From Arthrobacter sp. zg-Y769 (GTDB lineage Bacteria; Actinomycetota; Actinomycetes; Actinomycetales; Micrococcaceae): a stretch of 64,000 bases of DNA. Position 1 is the first letter of the stretch; each line of letters opens with the position of its first letter. Positions 42,405 through 51,216 of the stretch are shown one piece after another. The position numbers and the translations under genes are program-made. A model generated the notes under the pieces. It searched no databases and had not been told where the DNA came from. It saw nothing but the letters and a program-made list of their open reading frames with translations. The stretch covers positions 434,001 through 498,000 of the forward strand of contig NZ_JAJJOE010000004.1 in assembly GCF_020907405.1 (NCBI RefSeq), read 5' to 3'.

Positions 42405-44801
42405 TCATCCGGCCACGTACGCCGCCAGATGCTCCCCGGTCAGCGTCGGCTTCCCCGCAACCAGCTCCGCCGGCGTCCCCTCGAACACAATCTGCCCGCC
42501 GTCACGCCCGGCACCCGGGCCCAGGTCGATGATCCAGTCCGCGTGTGCCATCACCGCCTGATGGTGTTCAATCACGATCACGGACTTTCCGGCGTCCACC
42601 AACCGGTCCAGCAGTGCCAGGAGCTGTTCGACGTCGGCCAGGTGCAGCCCGGTGGTTGGCTCGTCCAGCACGTAAATGCCGCCCTTGCCGCCCATGTTGG
42701 TGGCCAGCTTCAACCGCTGCCGTTCCCCGCCGGACAGCGTGGTCAGCGGCTGGCCCAGATGCAGGTACCCCAGCCCGACGTCGGCGAGCTGGCCCAGGAT
42801 CTTATGCGCGGCCGGGGTGGCGGCCTCCCCGGCGGAGAAGAAAGCCTCAGCATCGGTGACCGACAACGCCAGCACCTCGGCAATGTCCTTGCCGCCCAGC
42901 CGATATTCCAGCACGGAGGCCTGGAACCGCCGGCCCTCGCATTCCTCGCAGACCGACTCCACCGTGGCCATCACGCCCAGCTCGGTATAAATGACGCCGG
43001 CGCCGTTGCAGGCCGGGCAGGCCCCCTCGGAGTTGGAGGAGAACAGGGCCGGCTTCACCCCGTTGGCCTTCGCGAACGCCTTCCGGATCGGCTCCAGCAG
43101 GCCGGTGTAGGTGGCGGGGTTGCTGCGCCGCGAACCGCGGATGGGGCTCTGGTCCACCGTCACCACGCCTTTCCGGCCGGAAACGGAGCCCGAGATCAGC
43201 GAACTCTTGCCCGAACCGGCCACCCCGGTCAGCACCACCAGCACCCCCAGCGGAATGTCGACGTCGACGTCGCGCAGGTTGTTGGTTGCGGCGCCGCGCA
43301 CCTGCAGCGACGCCGACGGCGGCCGCACCGACTCCTTGAGCCGCGCCCGGTCCCCGAGGTGGCGGCCGGTCAGCGTGCCGCTGGTCCGCAGCCCGGCGAG
43401 CGGCCCCTCGAAGGTGACAGTGCCGCCGTCGGACCCGGCGCCGGGACCCAGGTCCACCACGTGATCGGCGATCCCGATGGTTTCGGGCTTATGCTCCACC
43501 ACCAGCACGGTGTTGCCCTTGTCCCGCAGCTGCAGCAGGAGCTGGTTCATCCGGGCAATGTCGTGCGGGTGCAGGCCGATGGTCGGCTCGTCGAAGACGT
43601 AGGTGACATCGGTGAGCGAGGAGCCCAAATGCCGGATCATCTTGGTCCGCTGCGATTCGCCGCCGGACAGGGTGCCCGAGGGTCGGTCCAGGGACAGGTA
43701 GCCCAGCCCGATTTCCGCAAACGCGTCCAGCAGGTGCTGCAGGCCGGTCAGCAACGGACCCACCGAGGGTTCCTTCAGGCCCCGGACCCAGCCGGCCAGG
43801 TCACTGATCTGCATGGCGCAGACGTCGGCAATGTTGACGCCGCCGATCTTCGAAGACCGCGCTTCCGGGCTGAGCCGGGTCCCGTCGCACTCCGGACAGG
43901 TGCTGAAGGTGATGGCCCGTTCCACGAAGGCGCGGATGTGCGGCTGCATGGCTTCGGGATCCTTGGAGAGCATGGATTTGGAGATCTTGGGGATCAAACC
44001 TTCATAGGTCAGGTTGATGCCCTCCACCTTGATCTTGGTGGGTTCCTTATAGAGCAGGTCATGCAGCTCGCGCTTATTGAACTTTGCAATCGGCTTGTCC
44101 ATGTTAAAGAACCCGGAGCCGGCGTAGATCCGCGAGAACCATCCCTCCATGCTGTAACCGGGGACCGTGATGGCCCCTTCGGACAGTGACTTCGCGCCGT
44201 CGTACAGGGCCGTGAGGTCGAAGTCCGTGACCGCCCCCGTGCCTTCGCAGCGCGGGCACATGCCGCCCAGCCGGTTGTAGGTGGCCTTTTCCGCCCGGGT
44301 CTTGCCGTCGCCGCGCTCCACCGTGATGGCGCCGGAGGCCTTCACGGAGGGAACGTTGAAGGAATATGCGTTGGGCGCGCCGATGGACGGTTTCCCGAGC
44401 CGGCTGAACAGGATGCGCAGCATCGCGTTGGCGTCCGTGGCGGTGCCGACCGTGGAACGCGGATTCGAACCCATCCGTTCCTGGTCGACAATGATCGCGG
44501 TGGTCAGCCCCTCCAGCAGGTCCACTTCCGGCCGGGCGAGGGAGGGCATAAAGCCCTGCACAAAGGCGCTGTAGGTTTCGTTGATCAGCCGCTGGGATTC
44601 GGCGGCCACGGTACCGAATACCAGCGAGCTCTTGCCGGAGCCGGATACGCCGGTGAACACCGTCAGCCGCCGCTTGGGAATCTCGATGCTGATGTCCCGC
44701 AGGTTGTTCACCCGTGCACCCTGCACGCGGATCACGTCGTGGCTGTCCGCGGCGTGCGGGGCCCGGCTTGTGCCGGTGTTCGTGGTGGTGTCCGTGCTCA
44801 T
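42405..44801 (-). CDS. UvrA-like ABC-ATPase (DrrC type)
   Basis: A 798-residue UvrA paralogue, shorter than true UvrA (about 950). Two ABC modules are visible: Walker A GVSGSGKSSLVFG and GVAGSGKSSLISG, and signatures LSGGESQRTKM and LSGGERQRLKL. The zinc modules CPRCEGTG, CPECDGTRL and CPACNGAG..CEECEGRRF are present. Members of this branch are implicated in drug-DNA adduct tolerance (DrrC) rather than general excision repair. ATG 44801 starts the conserved part. Upstream codons in the open frame are non-conserved. Confidence 0.88.
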   Translation of the reverse strand: MSTDTTTNTGTSRAPHAADSHDVIRVQGARVNNLRDISIEIPKRRLTVFTGVSGSGKSSLVFGTVAAESQRLINETYSAFVQGFMPSLARPEVDLLEGLTTAIIVDQERMGSNPRSTVGTATDANAMLRILFSRLGKPSIGAPNAYSFNVPSVKASGAITVERGDGKTRAEKATYNRLGGMCPRCEGTGAVTDFDLTALYDGAKSLSEGAITVPGYSMEGWFSRIYAGSGFFNMDKPIAKFNKRELHDLLYKEPTKIKVEGINLTYEGLIPKISKSMLSKDPEAMQPHIRAFVERAITFSTCPECDGTRLSPEARSSKIGGVNIADVCAMQISDLAGWVRGLKEPSVGPLLTGLQHLLDAFAEIGLGYLSLDRPSGTLSGGESQRTKMIRHLGSSLTDVTYVFDEPTIGLHPHDIARMNQLLLQLRDKGNTVLVVEHKPETIGIADHVVDLGPGAGSDGGTVTFEGPLAGLRTSGTLTGRHLGDRARLKESVRPPSASLQVRGAATNNLRDVDVDIPLGVLVVLTGVAGSGKSSLISGSVSGRKGVVTVDQSPIRGSRRSNPATYTGLLEPIRKAFAKANGVKPALFSSNSEGACPACNGAGVIYTELGVMATVESVCEECEGRRFQASVLEYRLGGKDIAEVLALSVTDAEAFFSAGEAATPAAHKILGQLADVGLGYLHLGQPLTTLSGGERQRLKLATNMGGKGGIYVLDEPTTGLHLADVEQLLALLDRLVDAGKSVIVIEHHQAVMAHADWIIDLGPGAGRDGGQIVFEGTPAELVAGKPTLTGEHLAAYVAG

Positions 44802-44992
44802 TGCCGCTCCATCCGTCCGCCGCGCCCGGGCAACATTGTCCCGCGCCTTCCGCCGTACCGTCCGATTCTGCCGGGTCAACAGGGGTGCGGCAACGGTTTT
44901 TCGGAACGACGACGGCGAGCGCCCGCCCGCCGGGGGCCTGTGGAGGGCTATATTCAGGCCTAAGTCGGCAGGACCACGGAAGAAGGAACAAG

Positions 44993-45955
44993 ATGGCAAA
45001 GCTTGATCTGCGGGTGCGGCTGGTGGGCAAGGTGCTGGGCAGGACCTCGGTGGCCCGTAAGAGCGAGGAACAGATCCTCGCCGATCAGCAGCGCACCATT
45101 AAGCACAGCCCGGTTCTGGACTGGGTGCTGGGCGGCGTCGCATCCGGCGTCAGCATGAAGGACGATACCGCCGCGGGGGCCGAGGGCCGGATCCCCGTCC
45201 GGGTGTACCGGCCCAAGGACGCCGCCGGTCCGCTGCCCCTGGTGGTCCTGATCCACGGCGGCGGCTGGACGGTCGGCAACCTGGACATCTATGACTCGCT
45301 GGCCAGCACCATCGCCCGGGACGCATCCGCCGTCGTCGTCTCCGTGGAATACCGGCTGGCGCCCACGCACCCATGGCCCGCCGCCGCCGAGGACTGCTAT
45401 GCCGCGCTGCTCGAGGTGGCCGGGCGCGCCGATGAATGGGAGGCCGACGCCGGCCGGCTCGCCGTGGTGGGCGACAGCGCCGGAGGGAACCTGGCAGCGG
45501 TGCTGACGCTGATGTCCCGGGACCGGTCCGGACCCGCGATCGCTTTCCAGGGGCTGATCTATCCCGCCACCGATATGACCCTGGGCAGTGCGTCCATCGA
45601 GGAGAACGCGAATGCCCCCATCCTCACCAAGGAGGACATCCTCCGCTACGGCAGCCTCTACGTTCCGGACCTGGAGGACCGGCGTAATCCCTATGCCTCG
45701 CCGCTGCTGGCACTGGACCACACGGGGCTGCCGCCGGCACTGATCCAGGTGGCCGAGCACGATCCGATCCGCGACGACGGGCTGCGGTACGCCGATGCCC
45801 TGCGCGCTGCCGGCGTCCCGGTCCGGGTCACCACCTATGTCGGGATGCCGCACGGCTATCTGGCGTTCCCCCGGCTGTGCCGCAGCGCCCCGCAGGCGCT
45901 GGCGGAACTCTGTGCGGAGCTGCGGCGGCAGCTCGCGCCCGCAACGGTGCGGTAG
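44993..45955 (+). CDS. HSL-family alpha/beta hydrolase (esterase/lipase)
   Basis: A 320-residue hormone-sensitive-lipase-type esterase with the oxyanion motif HGGGW (VLIHGGGWTVG), the nucleophile GDSAGGN, an acid in EHDPIRDDG and the His in GMPHGYLAF. AGAAGGAAC precedes ATG 44993. It is divergent from the UvrA-like gene. Confidence 0.9.
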   Translation: MAKLDLRVRLVGKVLGRTSVARKSEEQILADQQRTIKHSPVLDWVLGGVASGVSMKDDTAAGAEGRIPVRVYRPKDAAGPLPLVVLIHGGGWTVGNLDIYDSLASTIARDASAVVVSVEYRLAPTHPWPAAAEDCYAALLEVAGRADEWEADAGRLAVVGDSAGGNLAAVLTLMSRDRSGPAIAFQGLIYPATDMTLGSASIEENANAPILTKEDILRYGSLYVPDLEDRRNPYASPLLALDHTGLPPALIQVAEHDPIRDDGLRYADALRAAGVPVRVTTYVGMPHGYLAFPRLCRSAPQALAELCAELRRQLAPATVR

Positions 45956-45972
45956 CTCCCGGTACCCTTCGG

Positions 45973-46215
45973 CTAGGGCTTGCCCGCGGCCATAACTCCG
46001 GCCTTGGTTCGCGAAGACATGATCGACCCGACGGACAGCCAGGACATCACCGCCACCGCGGATAACGCAGATCCGATGGACAGCACCGACCCGAAGGATC
46101 CGATCGAACCGATCGAGCACGCCGATCCCACGCTGCCGATCGACAACACCGAATTCTTCGATCCGATGGACAGCACCGACCCGGTTGACCACAACGACAG
46201 CCTTAAAAGTTCCAT
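45973..46215 (-). CDS. Small Ser-Ile-Gly-Ser repeat protein
   Basis: An 80-residue protein built mostly of SIGS/SVGS/SFGS/SLGS-like units (SVLSIGSKNSVLSIGS, then SVGSACSIGSIGSFGSVLSIGS). The residue period suggests a parallel beta-helix or a membrane-associated repeat. It has a good ribosome binding site (GGGGAG, 5 bp before ATG 46215), which argues that this strand is coding. The complementary strand is also open but lacks one. A short hydrophobic stretch follows the repeats. No family recognised. Confidence 0.6.
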   Translation of the reverse strand: MELLRLSLWSTGSVLSIGSKNSVLSIGSVGSACSIGSIGSFGSVLSIGSALSAVAVMSWLSVGSIMSSRTKAGVMAAGKP

Positions 46216-46320
46216 GTCCGCTCCCCTATCTCTTCAGTGCACCGCTGGTGGTGCACCGGTCCCTGCACGGTAGCCGCCGCGAACCCGGAATACGCGAGTA
46301 GCGGGAACCGGCTAAAGAAA

Positions 46321-46369
46321 GTGTCAACAAACCCTTGACGTTCCTCCGGTGTCAAGCTTTTATTGACAC
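46321..46369 (+). promoter_or_regulatory. Tandem GTGTCAA-N7-TTGAC operators and promoter
   Basis: GTGTCAA-CAAACCC-TTGACG (46321-46340) and GTGTCAA-GCTTTTA-TTGACAC (46349-46369) are inverted repeats with identical 7-nt centres, exactly 28 bp apart. The TTGACG half-site can serve as a -35 box with TTTTAT 17 bp later, putting the transcript start at or next to ATG 46370. Confidence 0.65.
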
Positions 46370-46618
46370 ATGAGAACTCTCCGCATCGTCACCGCCGTCT
46401 ACGCCGCACTGATGTTCCTGGGTGGGATCGCTCTATTTGCCACCTGGCTGCTGCTCGATCTGCACGGTTTCCCCAAGGGATTCTGCCAGGGCGGCGGCTT
46501 CGCCCTGATCGCGCTCAGCGTGTACCTTGCCGTCACGCAGGTCGTCCGGCGGGGAAACACGGACAGCAGCGGCACGGAGTACTGGCTGCCGAGCCGCGAT
46601 ACCGGGGAACAGCCGTGA
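46370..46618 (+). CDS. Small membrane protein, probably leaderless
   Basis: An 82-residue protein with two helices (about 7-30 and 43-60). ATG 46370 directly abuts the second operator and the predicted transcript start, leaving no room for a ribosome binding site. Leaderless translation, common in actinomycetes, is therefore likely. It overlaps the HTH gene by 4 bp (GTGA). Confidence 0.65.
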   Translation: MRTLRIVTAVYAALMFLGGIALFATWLLLDLHGFPKGFCQGGGFALIALSVYLAVTQVVRRGNTDSSGTEYWLPSRDTGEQP

Positions 46619-47208
46619 CGGATCGGACCGGCACAAGCCCCGGCGGGCCCGTCACCGACCTGCAGGAACAGATCGGGTCACTGATCCTCGGCGACTACGA
46701 CGACGCCGGGACCCTCACCGAGGCGGACCACCTCGCCCTGGTGGCCCGGACGGGCGCCGCCGAGCAGGCCAGCCAGCAGCTGCAGCACCGGGCCGTCGCG
46801 GCGGCACGGAGCGCGGGAATCAGCTGGGCCGCGCTGGGCCGCGAGCTGGGGATGACCCGGCAGGCGGTGCAGCAGCGTTTCGGCGCGCGTCCGGAGGAGC
46901 CGGCCCCGGGTTCCCGCGAGCGCTGGCTCGGCCCGGTCACGGCCTTCGACGAAATGCCCGAGCTGGAACTCGCCGGGCGGCTGGGCTGGCGCACCATCGG
47001 CGTCGACATGCTCCGGCACCGCATGCTGCGGACGGACACCCAATGGGAACACCGCCGCGTGCTCTGGACCCGGCCGTCCTCCCACTACGAAACGGACGGC
47101 TGGCAGGTGGGCAGCCGGTCCTTTCCCTGGCTCTACCTCGTGCGGGACCTGAAGAAGGCGCCCGAAACCAAGCCGGGCGCGCGGGCGCCCGAACCTACTC
47201 CAAAGTGA
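46615..47208 (+). CDS. Helix-turn-helix protein of unknown family
   Basis: A 197-residue protein. A central HTH is clear: [27 protein letters not shown] (about residues 61-87). An acidic N-terminus and a C-terminal region rich in Arg/Trp flank it. It starts GTG in a 4-bp overlap with the small membrane protein gene. It is a good candidate for binding the tandem GTGTCAA operators upstream. It converges on the aldo-keto reductase gene with a 14-bp overlap. Confidence 0.7.
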   Translation: MTDRTGTSPGGPVTDLQEQIGSLILGDYDDAGTLTEADHLALVARTGAAEQASQQLQHRAVAAARSAGISWAALGRELGMTRQAVQQRFGARPEEPAPGSRERWLGPVTAFDEMPELELAGRLGWRTIGVDMLRHRMLRTDTQWEHRRVLWTRPSSHYETDGWQVGSRSFPWLYLVRDLKKAPETKPGARAPEPTPK

Positions 47209-48040
47209 CCCCGCTCAGCCGGGCGACGGCTTCAGGGTCCCGATGGTCGAAGAACAGGGACTTCCCGGTGTCGAGGTCTGCGATAGAGGCCATTTCCTGG
47301 GGGCTGAGCTCGAAGTCGAACACATCGAAGTTCTCCGCCATCCGGTCCGGCCGGACCGATTTCGGGATCACCACCACCCCGCGCTGAATGAGCCAGCGCA
47401 GCACCACCTGGGGAATGGACTTCCCGTGGGCCTCGCCGACGGCCGAGAGCGTGGGATCCGAGAAGAGGTTGTTCTTCCCCTCCGCGAACGGCGCCCAGGA
47501 CTCGTGCCGGACGCCGCGTTCGGTCATCAGCTGGTTCTCCACCGCCCGCTGGTAGAACGGGTTGGTTTCGATCTGGTTCACCGCGGGAACCACGTCGTTG
47601 TGCATGATCAGATCCAGCAGCCGGTCCGGCATGAAGTTCGAGACCCCGATGGCCCGGGCGGCGCCGTCACTGTAGAGCTGTTCCATCACCCGCCACTCGC
47701 CGTAGACGTCGCCGAAGGGCTGGTGGATCAGGTACAGGTCCACATACTCCATGCCCAGCTTCTGCAGCGAGGTCTCGAAGGCGCGCGTGGTGGTGGCCTC
47801 GCCGTTGTCCTGGATCCACAGCTTGGTGGTGATGAACAGTTCATTGCGCGCCAAACCGCTCTTCTGGACGGCGCGCCCCACGGCGTCTTCGTTTTGGTAG
47901 GCCGCGGCGGTATCCAGGGAGCGGTAGCCGGCGGCCAGGGCATTGGTCACGGCCTCTTCGGTCTGGTCCGGCGGGACCTGGTACACACCGAAGCCCAGGA
48001 TCGGCATTTCGACGCCGTTGTTAAGCGTGACGTTCTCCAT
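47195..48040 (-). CDS. Aldo-keto reductase
   Basis: A 281-residue NADPH-dependent carbonyl reductase. Catalytic Asp and Tyr are in [15 protein letters not shown], Lys in FITTKLWI and His in [12 protein letters not shown]. The C-terminal cofactor motif is [18 protein letters not shown] 48040 starts the usual [15 protein letters not shown]. It lies 18 bp from a truncated cupin upstream, and the two may be one operon. Confidence 0.9.
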   Translation of the reverse strand: MENVTLNNGVEMPILGFGVYQVPPDQTEEAVTNALAAGYRSLDTAAAYQNEDAVGRAVQKSGLARNELFITTKLWIQDNGEATTTRAFETSLQKLGMEYVDLYLIHQPFGDVYGEWRVMEQLYSDGAARAIGVSNFMPDRLLDLIMHNDVVPAVNQIETNPFYQRAVENQLMTERGVRHESWAPFAEGKNNLFSDPTLSAVGEAHGKSIPQVVLRWLIQRGVVVIPKSVRPDRMAENFDVFDFELSPQEMASIADLDTGKSLFFDHRDPEAVARLSGVTLE

Positions 48041-48058
48041 CGGTTTTCCTCTCTTTGG

Positions 48059-48316
48059 TCATCCGAAATCAGGACCGGGCATCGTCAGGATGTCCCCGCC
48101 GCGGGACTGGATCAGGCCGTAGCCTTCGGTGACGTGCAGGGTCTGCCCGACGGCGTGGACGTGCCAGGCGGTGCGGGCACCGGGGGCAAAATGCACGGCG
48201 TTGACCCGCATCCGGGACGGTGCCGGCTGCGGTGCCGCGATGACCTCGAACCAGACGTCGCCGGTGAACATGTGGGCCGGTCCCTTGGTGCTGGGCCTGC
48301 GCGGTTCCAGTTGCAT
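48059..48316 (-). pseudogene. C-terminally truncated cupin protein
   Basis: From ATG 48316: 85 codons with GDVWFEVIAAPQPAPSRMRV, then FAPGARTAWHVHAVGQTLHV and TEGYGLIQSRGGD. This matches small cupins adjacent to aldo-keto reductases up to metal motif 1 and the following strand. The second metal-binding strand (usual PGEKHWHG region) is replaced by ILTMPGPDFG and a stop, about 45 residues early. It is probably inactive through a deletion next to the reductase gene. Confidence 0.65.
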
Positions 48317-48624
48317 GGCGTCTCCCTGGGGCCGACGGGTTCGGTGCGGCACCCGCGCGGATGCCGGGCGCGGCGCCTATTCGGATCCGCCGTCGACCCT
48401 TCGAGATTACAAGCGGTGAGCCGCAGGCGGGAGGGTCCCCGCGCGGACCCGGTCCCGGCCGGCGACATTATGTTCCGGCGGTTCCACGGCGCTATGACAC
48501 TGCCCACACGGGGTGCTTACAACGGATTCTGGCGGATTCCGCCGCCGTACGATCGGAACGGGCCCCGCCCCACCCAGCGGGAACGTGCCGCGAAAACCGG
48601 CAATCCAAAACAGGAGATGCAACC

Positions 48625-49377
48625 GTGAGCGAACGACTCAAAGACAAAATAGCCCTGATTACCGGCGCAGCCAGCGGTATGGGTGCCTCCCATGCACGGG
48701 CCTTCGTGCGCGAAGGCGCCAAGGTAATGATCGCCGACATCAATGACGACGCCGGCGCTGCCCTGGCCGCGGAGCTGGGCGACGCCGCCCGCTACGTACA
48801 TTTGAACGTCACCAGCGCGGAAGACTGGGCCGCCGCCGTGGCAGCCACCGTGGATGCCTTCGGCGGGCTCAACGTCCTGGTGAACAACGCCGGCATCCTC
48901 GACGGCGGCGCCATCGGCCAATACCCGGTGGAACGCTGGCAGCGGGTGCTGGACATCAACCTGACCGGCCCCTTCCTGGGCATCTCGGCGGCAGTCGAGG
49001 CACTGAAGGCCTCCGCTCCGGCGTCGGTCATCAACATCTCCTCCACCGCCGGGCTGGAGGGTATTGCCGGAATGCACGGCTACACGGCATCGAAGTTCGG
49101 CCTCCGGGGGCTGACGAAGTCCGTGGCATTGGAACTGGCAGCGGCCCACGTGCGGGTGAACTCGGTGCACCCCGGCTCTATTCAGACCCCGATGACCGCC
49201 GCGATGGGCCGGCAGAAGCCGATCGACTTCACCGAAACCACCCTCACGCGGCCGGCCGCGCCGGAGGAGGTCACCAGTGTTGTCCTGTTCCTGGCCAGTG
49301 ATGAGTCCAGCTTCTCCACGGGCGCGGAGTTCGTGGTCGACGGCGGCATCACCGCCGGGAAGGTCTACAACGTCTAA
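48625..49377 (+). CDS. Short-chain dehydrogenase/reductase
   Basis: A 250-residue classical SDR with TGAASGMGASHARAF, NNAG, catalytic Ser (INISSTAG), Tyr-Lys (YTASKFG) and the C-terminal VDGGITAG. It starts at GTG 48625 with CAGGAG 7 bp upstream. The 20-beta-hydroxysteroid/3-oxoacyl dehydrogenase style suggests an alcohol dehydrogenase with a hydrophobic substrate. Confidence 0.88.
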   Translation: MSERLKDKIALITGAASGMGASHARAFVREGAKVMIADINDDAGAALAAELGDAARYVHLNVTSAEDWAAAVAATVDAFGGLNVLVNNAGILDGGAIGQYPVERWQRVLDINLTGPFLGISAAVEALKASAPASVINISSTAGLEGIAGMHGYTASKFGLRGLTKSVALELAAAHVRVNSVHPGSIQTPMTAAMGRQKPIDFTETTLTRPAAPEEVTSVVLFLASDESSFSTGAEFVVDGGITAGKVYNV

Positions 49378-49434
49378 GCCAGGTTGTTCCGCGGATCGGC
49401 ACGCGGCGGCTGGTCCGCGGTGCCGGTCCGCGGC

Positions 49435-50238
49435 TTACGCCGGCTGGACGGGCTGCTGCAGCTCCGTGACCCAGTCCGCCTGGTCATCGGAGACCGCGCG
49501 GATGTACACCTCCCGGCACGGGCCCGAGAGAACAAAACCGCGGGCGATGGTCTCGGTGTGTACCGCCTGCCAGCTTTCCCCTATGCGGTCCATGCTGCCG
49601 AGGTGAACACCGCAGATGGCGGTCGGGGTGGACGGCAGGTCCACCACCTCCACGCCGTCGGGCGCTGCGGAAGAGGTGGCATACCCGGCAATGACGTGCA
49701 TGCCGTTTTCGCTCATCTCGTACTGGGCGACCGGCTTATCCAGGGACGCGCCGGTGGGTGCCAGGGCCTCGGCGACGGCGTCGAACAACGGCCCGACGAC
49801 GGCGGCGACTTCATGCTGTTCGGAGACGACGGCGGTGCGGGCGGCCAGACGGACCGCGGGTAGGGATTTCTGGACGATTTCTATCTTTGACATGGCCTTT
49901 TCCTTTTCAATGAGGTGGAGCCGCCGCTCCACGTCGAGGAGCCGGGCGGCCGCCGTCCGTTGTTCGCTCTCCACTTCGGCCCGCCGGATGCGAAGCATCC
50001 GGGCAATCCGGTCGGCGTCGACTCCGGCATCGAGAATGGAGGCAACTTCCTCCAGGCCGAAGCCGAGTTGGCGGAGGGCGACGATCCGGTGCAGCCGTTC
50101 CAGCTGGGAGGGATCGTAGGAGCGGTAGCCGCTGAACTCGTCCACGTGGGCCGGTACGAGCAGCCCGGCGGTGTCCCAGTGCCGCAGCATACGGTGGGTC
50201 ACCTGGCCGATCTGCGCGAAGGCTCCGATGGTTAACAT
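49435..50238 (-). CDS. MerR family regulator with GyrI-like effector domain
   Basis: A 267-residue regulator with a MerR HTH (IGAFAQIGQVTHRMLRHWDTAGLLVP), the GYRSYDPSQLERLHRIVALRQLGF wing and a dimerising coiled coil (about 75-118). A GyrI-like ligand domain of the BmrR type follows. It likely senses hydrophobic or cationic drugs. A matching MerR-type promoter lies just upstream. Confidence 0.87.
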   Translation of the reverse strand: MLTIGAFAQIGQVTHRMLRHWDTAGLLVPAHVDEFSGYRSYDPSQLERLHRIVALRQLGFGLEEVASILDAGVDADRIARMLRIRRAEVESEQRTAAARLLDVERRLHLIEKEKAMSKIEIVQKSLPAVRLAARTAVVSEQHEVAAVVGPLFDAVAEALAPTGASLDKPVAQYEMSENGMHVIAGYATSSAAPDGVEVVDLPSTPTAICGVHLGSMDRIGESWQAVHTETIARGFVLSGPCREVYIRAVSDDQADWVTELQQPVQPA

Positions 50239-50253
50239 GTCTCAGTTCTCCCG

Positions 50254-50275
50254 CCTGCCACTGTGTCAGGGTCAA
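50254..50275 (-). promoter_or_regulatory. MerR-type promoter/operator of the merR gene
   Basis: On the minus strand TTGACC (-35) is followed by the imperfect palindrome CCTGACACAGTGGCAGG (6 of 7 arm positions), as expected for a MerR regulator controlling its own promoter. Confidence 0.55.
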
Positions 50276-50445
50276 GTTTTCACGCCGGAATATTTTCCCG
50301 CTGCAGTCCGGCACCCATCGTAAGGTTTCTGCCCGGGCGGCGGACGGCCGTTCGGCTAGACGGCGCCGTCCCTCACACCCCGGGGCGTACTCCCGGCCCA
50401 GACCCGCACCGTGGGACGGAGAAGTGCTTTGGGTAAGCTGGTGCA

Positions 50446-51174
50446 ATGACTGCCCTCACTCGTGGAACCTCAGTTGCGGCACAGCTCCAGCAACTCATTC
50501 TCGACAACCCGGGCATGGAACTTTTCCTGCAGGCTTTCGCCGGGCAGGCAGCCGAACTTTTCAGTGATCCCGACCAGTTGCTCTGCAGCATCACCCTGAA
50601 GCGGGACAAAAAAGCCCAGACCGTGGCCAGCAGCAGCCCGCAGGCCAATGAGCTCGATGAACTCCAGTACGGCTATGGCGACGGGCCGTGCCTGTACGCA
50701 GCGGAGAGTGGAGAGACGACGGTGGTGCCGGATACCCGCACGGGTTCCCGCTGGATCGAGTATTTCGAGGCCATCCACGCCCGGGGCTGTCAGTCCATGC
50801 TCGCCGTACCGCTGCTCATTGGCGACGACGGCGGCGCGGCCCTGAACCTCTACGGCAAGAGCACCGGCATCTTCACCGACGGTTTCGTGACGGCGGCCCA
50901 GGAATATGCCATGGAAGCGGCCGTGACGCTGCAGGTTGCCGTTCAGATCGCCAACCACATGGACGTCAGCGACGATCTGCGCAAGGCAATGGAATCCCGC
51001 ACGGCCATCGACGTCGCCGTCGGTATCGTGGCCGGCCAGAACCGCTGCAGCCAGGAGGAGGCCTTCGGCATTCTCCGCCGGGCGTCCAGCCACCAGAACA
51101 TCAAGCTCCGCACCCTGGCTGAACGGCTGGTCGAATCGGTGACCGCAGCCAAAGTGGCAACCCACTTCGCCTAA
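50446..51174 (+). CDS. GAF-ANTAR RNA-binding regulator
   Basis: A 242-residue protein. The GAF domain (about 25-165) contains GYGDGPCLYAAESGETTVVPDTRTG and GCQSMLAVPLLIGDDGGAALNLYG. The C-terminal ANTAR domain (about 182-237) has AIDVAVGIVAGQNRCSQEEAFGILRRAS, the RNA-binding three-helix pattern. It would antiterminate transcripts bearing two adjacent hexaloop hairpins after sensing a signal through GAF. No obvious target hairpin pair lies next to it. Confidence 0.9.
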   Translation: MTALTRGTSVAAQLQQLILDNPGMELFLQAFAGQAAELFSDPDQLLCSITLKRDKKAQTVASSSPQANELDELQYGYGDGPCLYAAESGETTVVPDTRTGSRWIEYFEAIHARGCQSMLAVPLLIGDDGGAALNLYGKSTGIFTDGFVTAAQEYAMEAAVTLQVAVQIANHMDVSDDLRKAMESRTAIDVAVGIVAGQNRCSQEEAFGILRRASSHQNIKLRTLAERLVESVTAAKVATHFA

Positions 51175-51216
51175 AGAGACGGCTTCGGCGCTGCAGGCGC
51201 CGTCGTCGCTCAGCGG

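Noticed and set aside
42405-44801. UvrA excision-repair subunit
   Set aside because: At about 798 residues it is well short of UvrA and follows the UvrA-like resistance paralogues instead.
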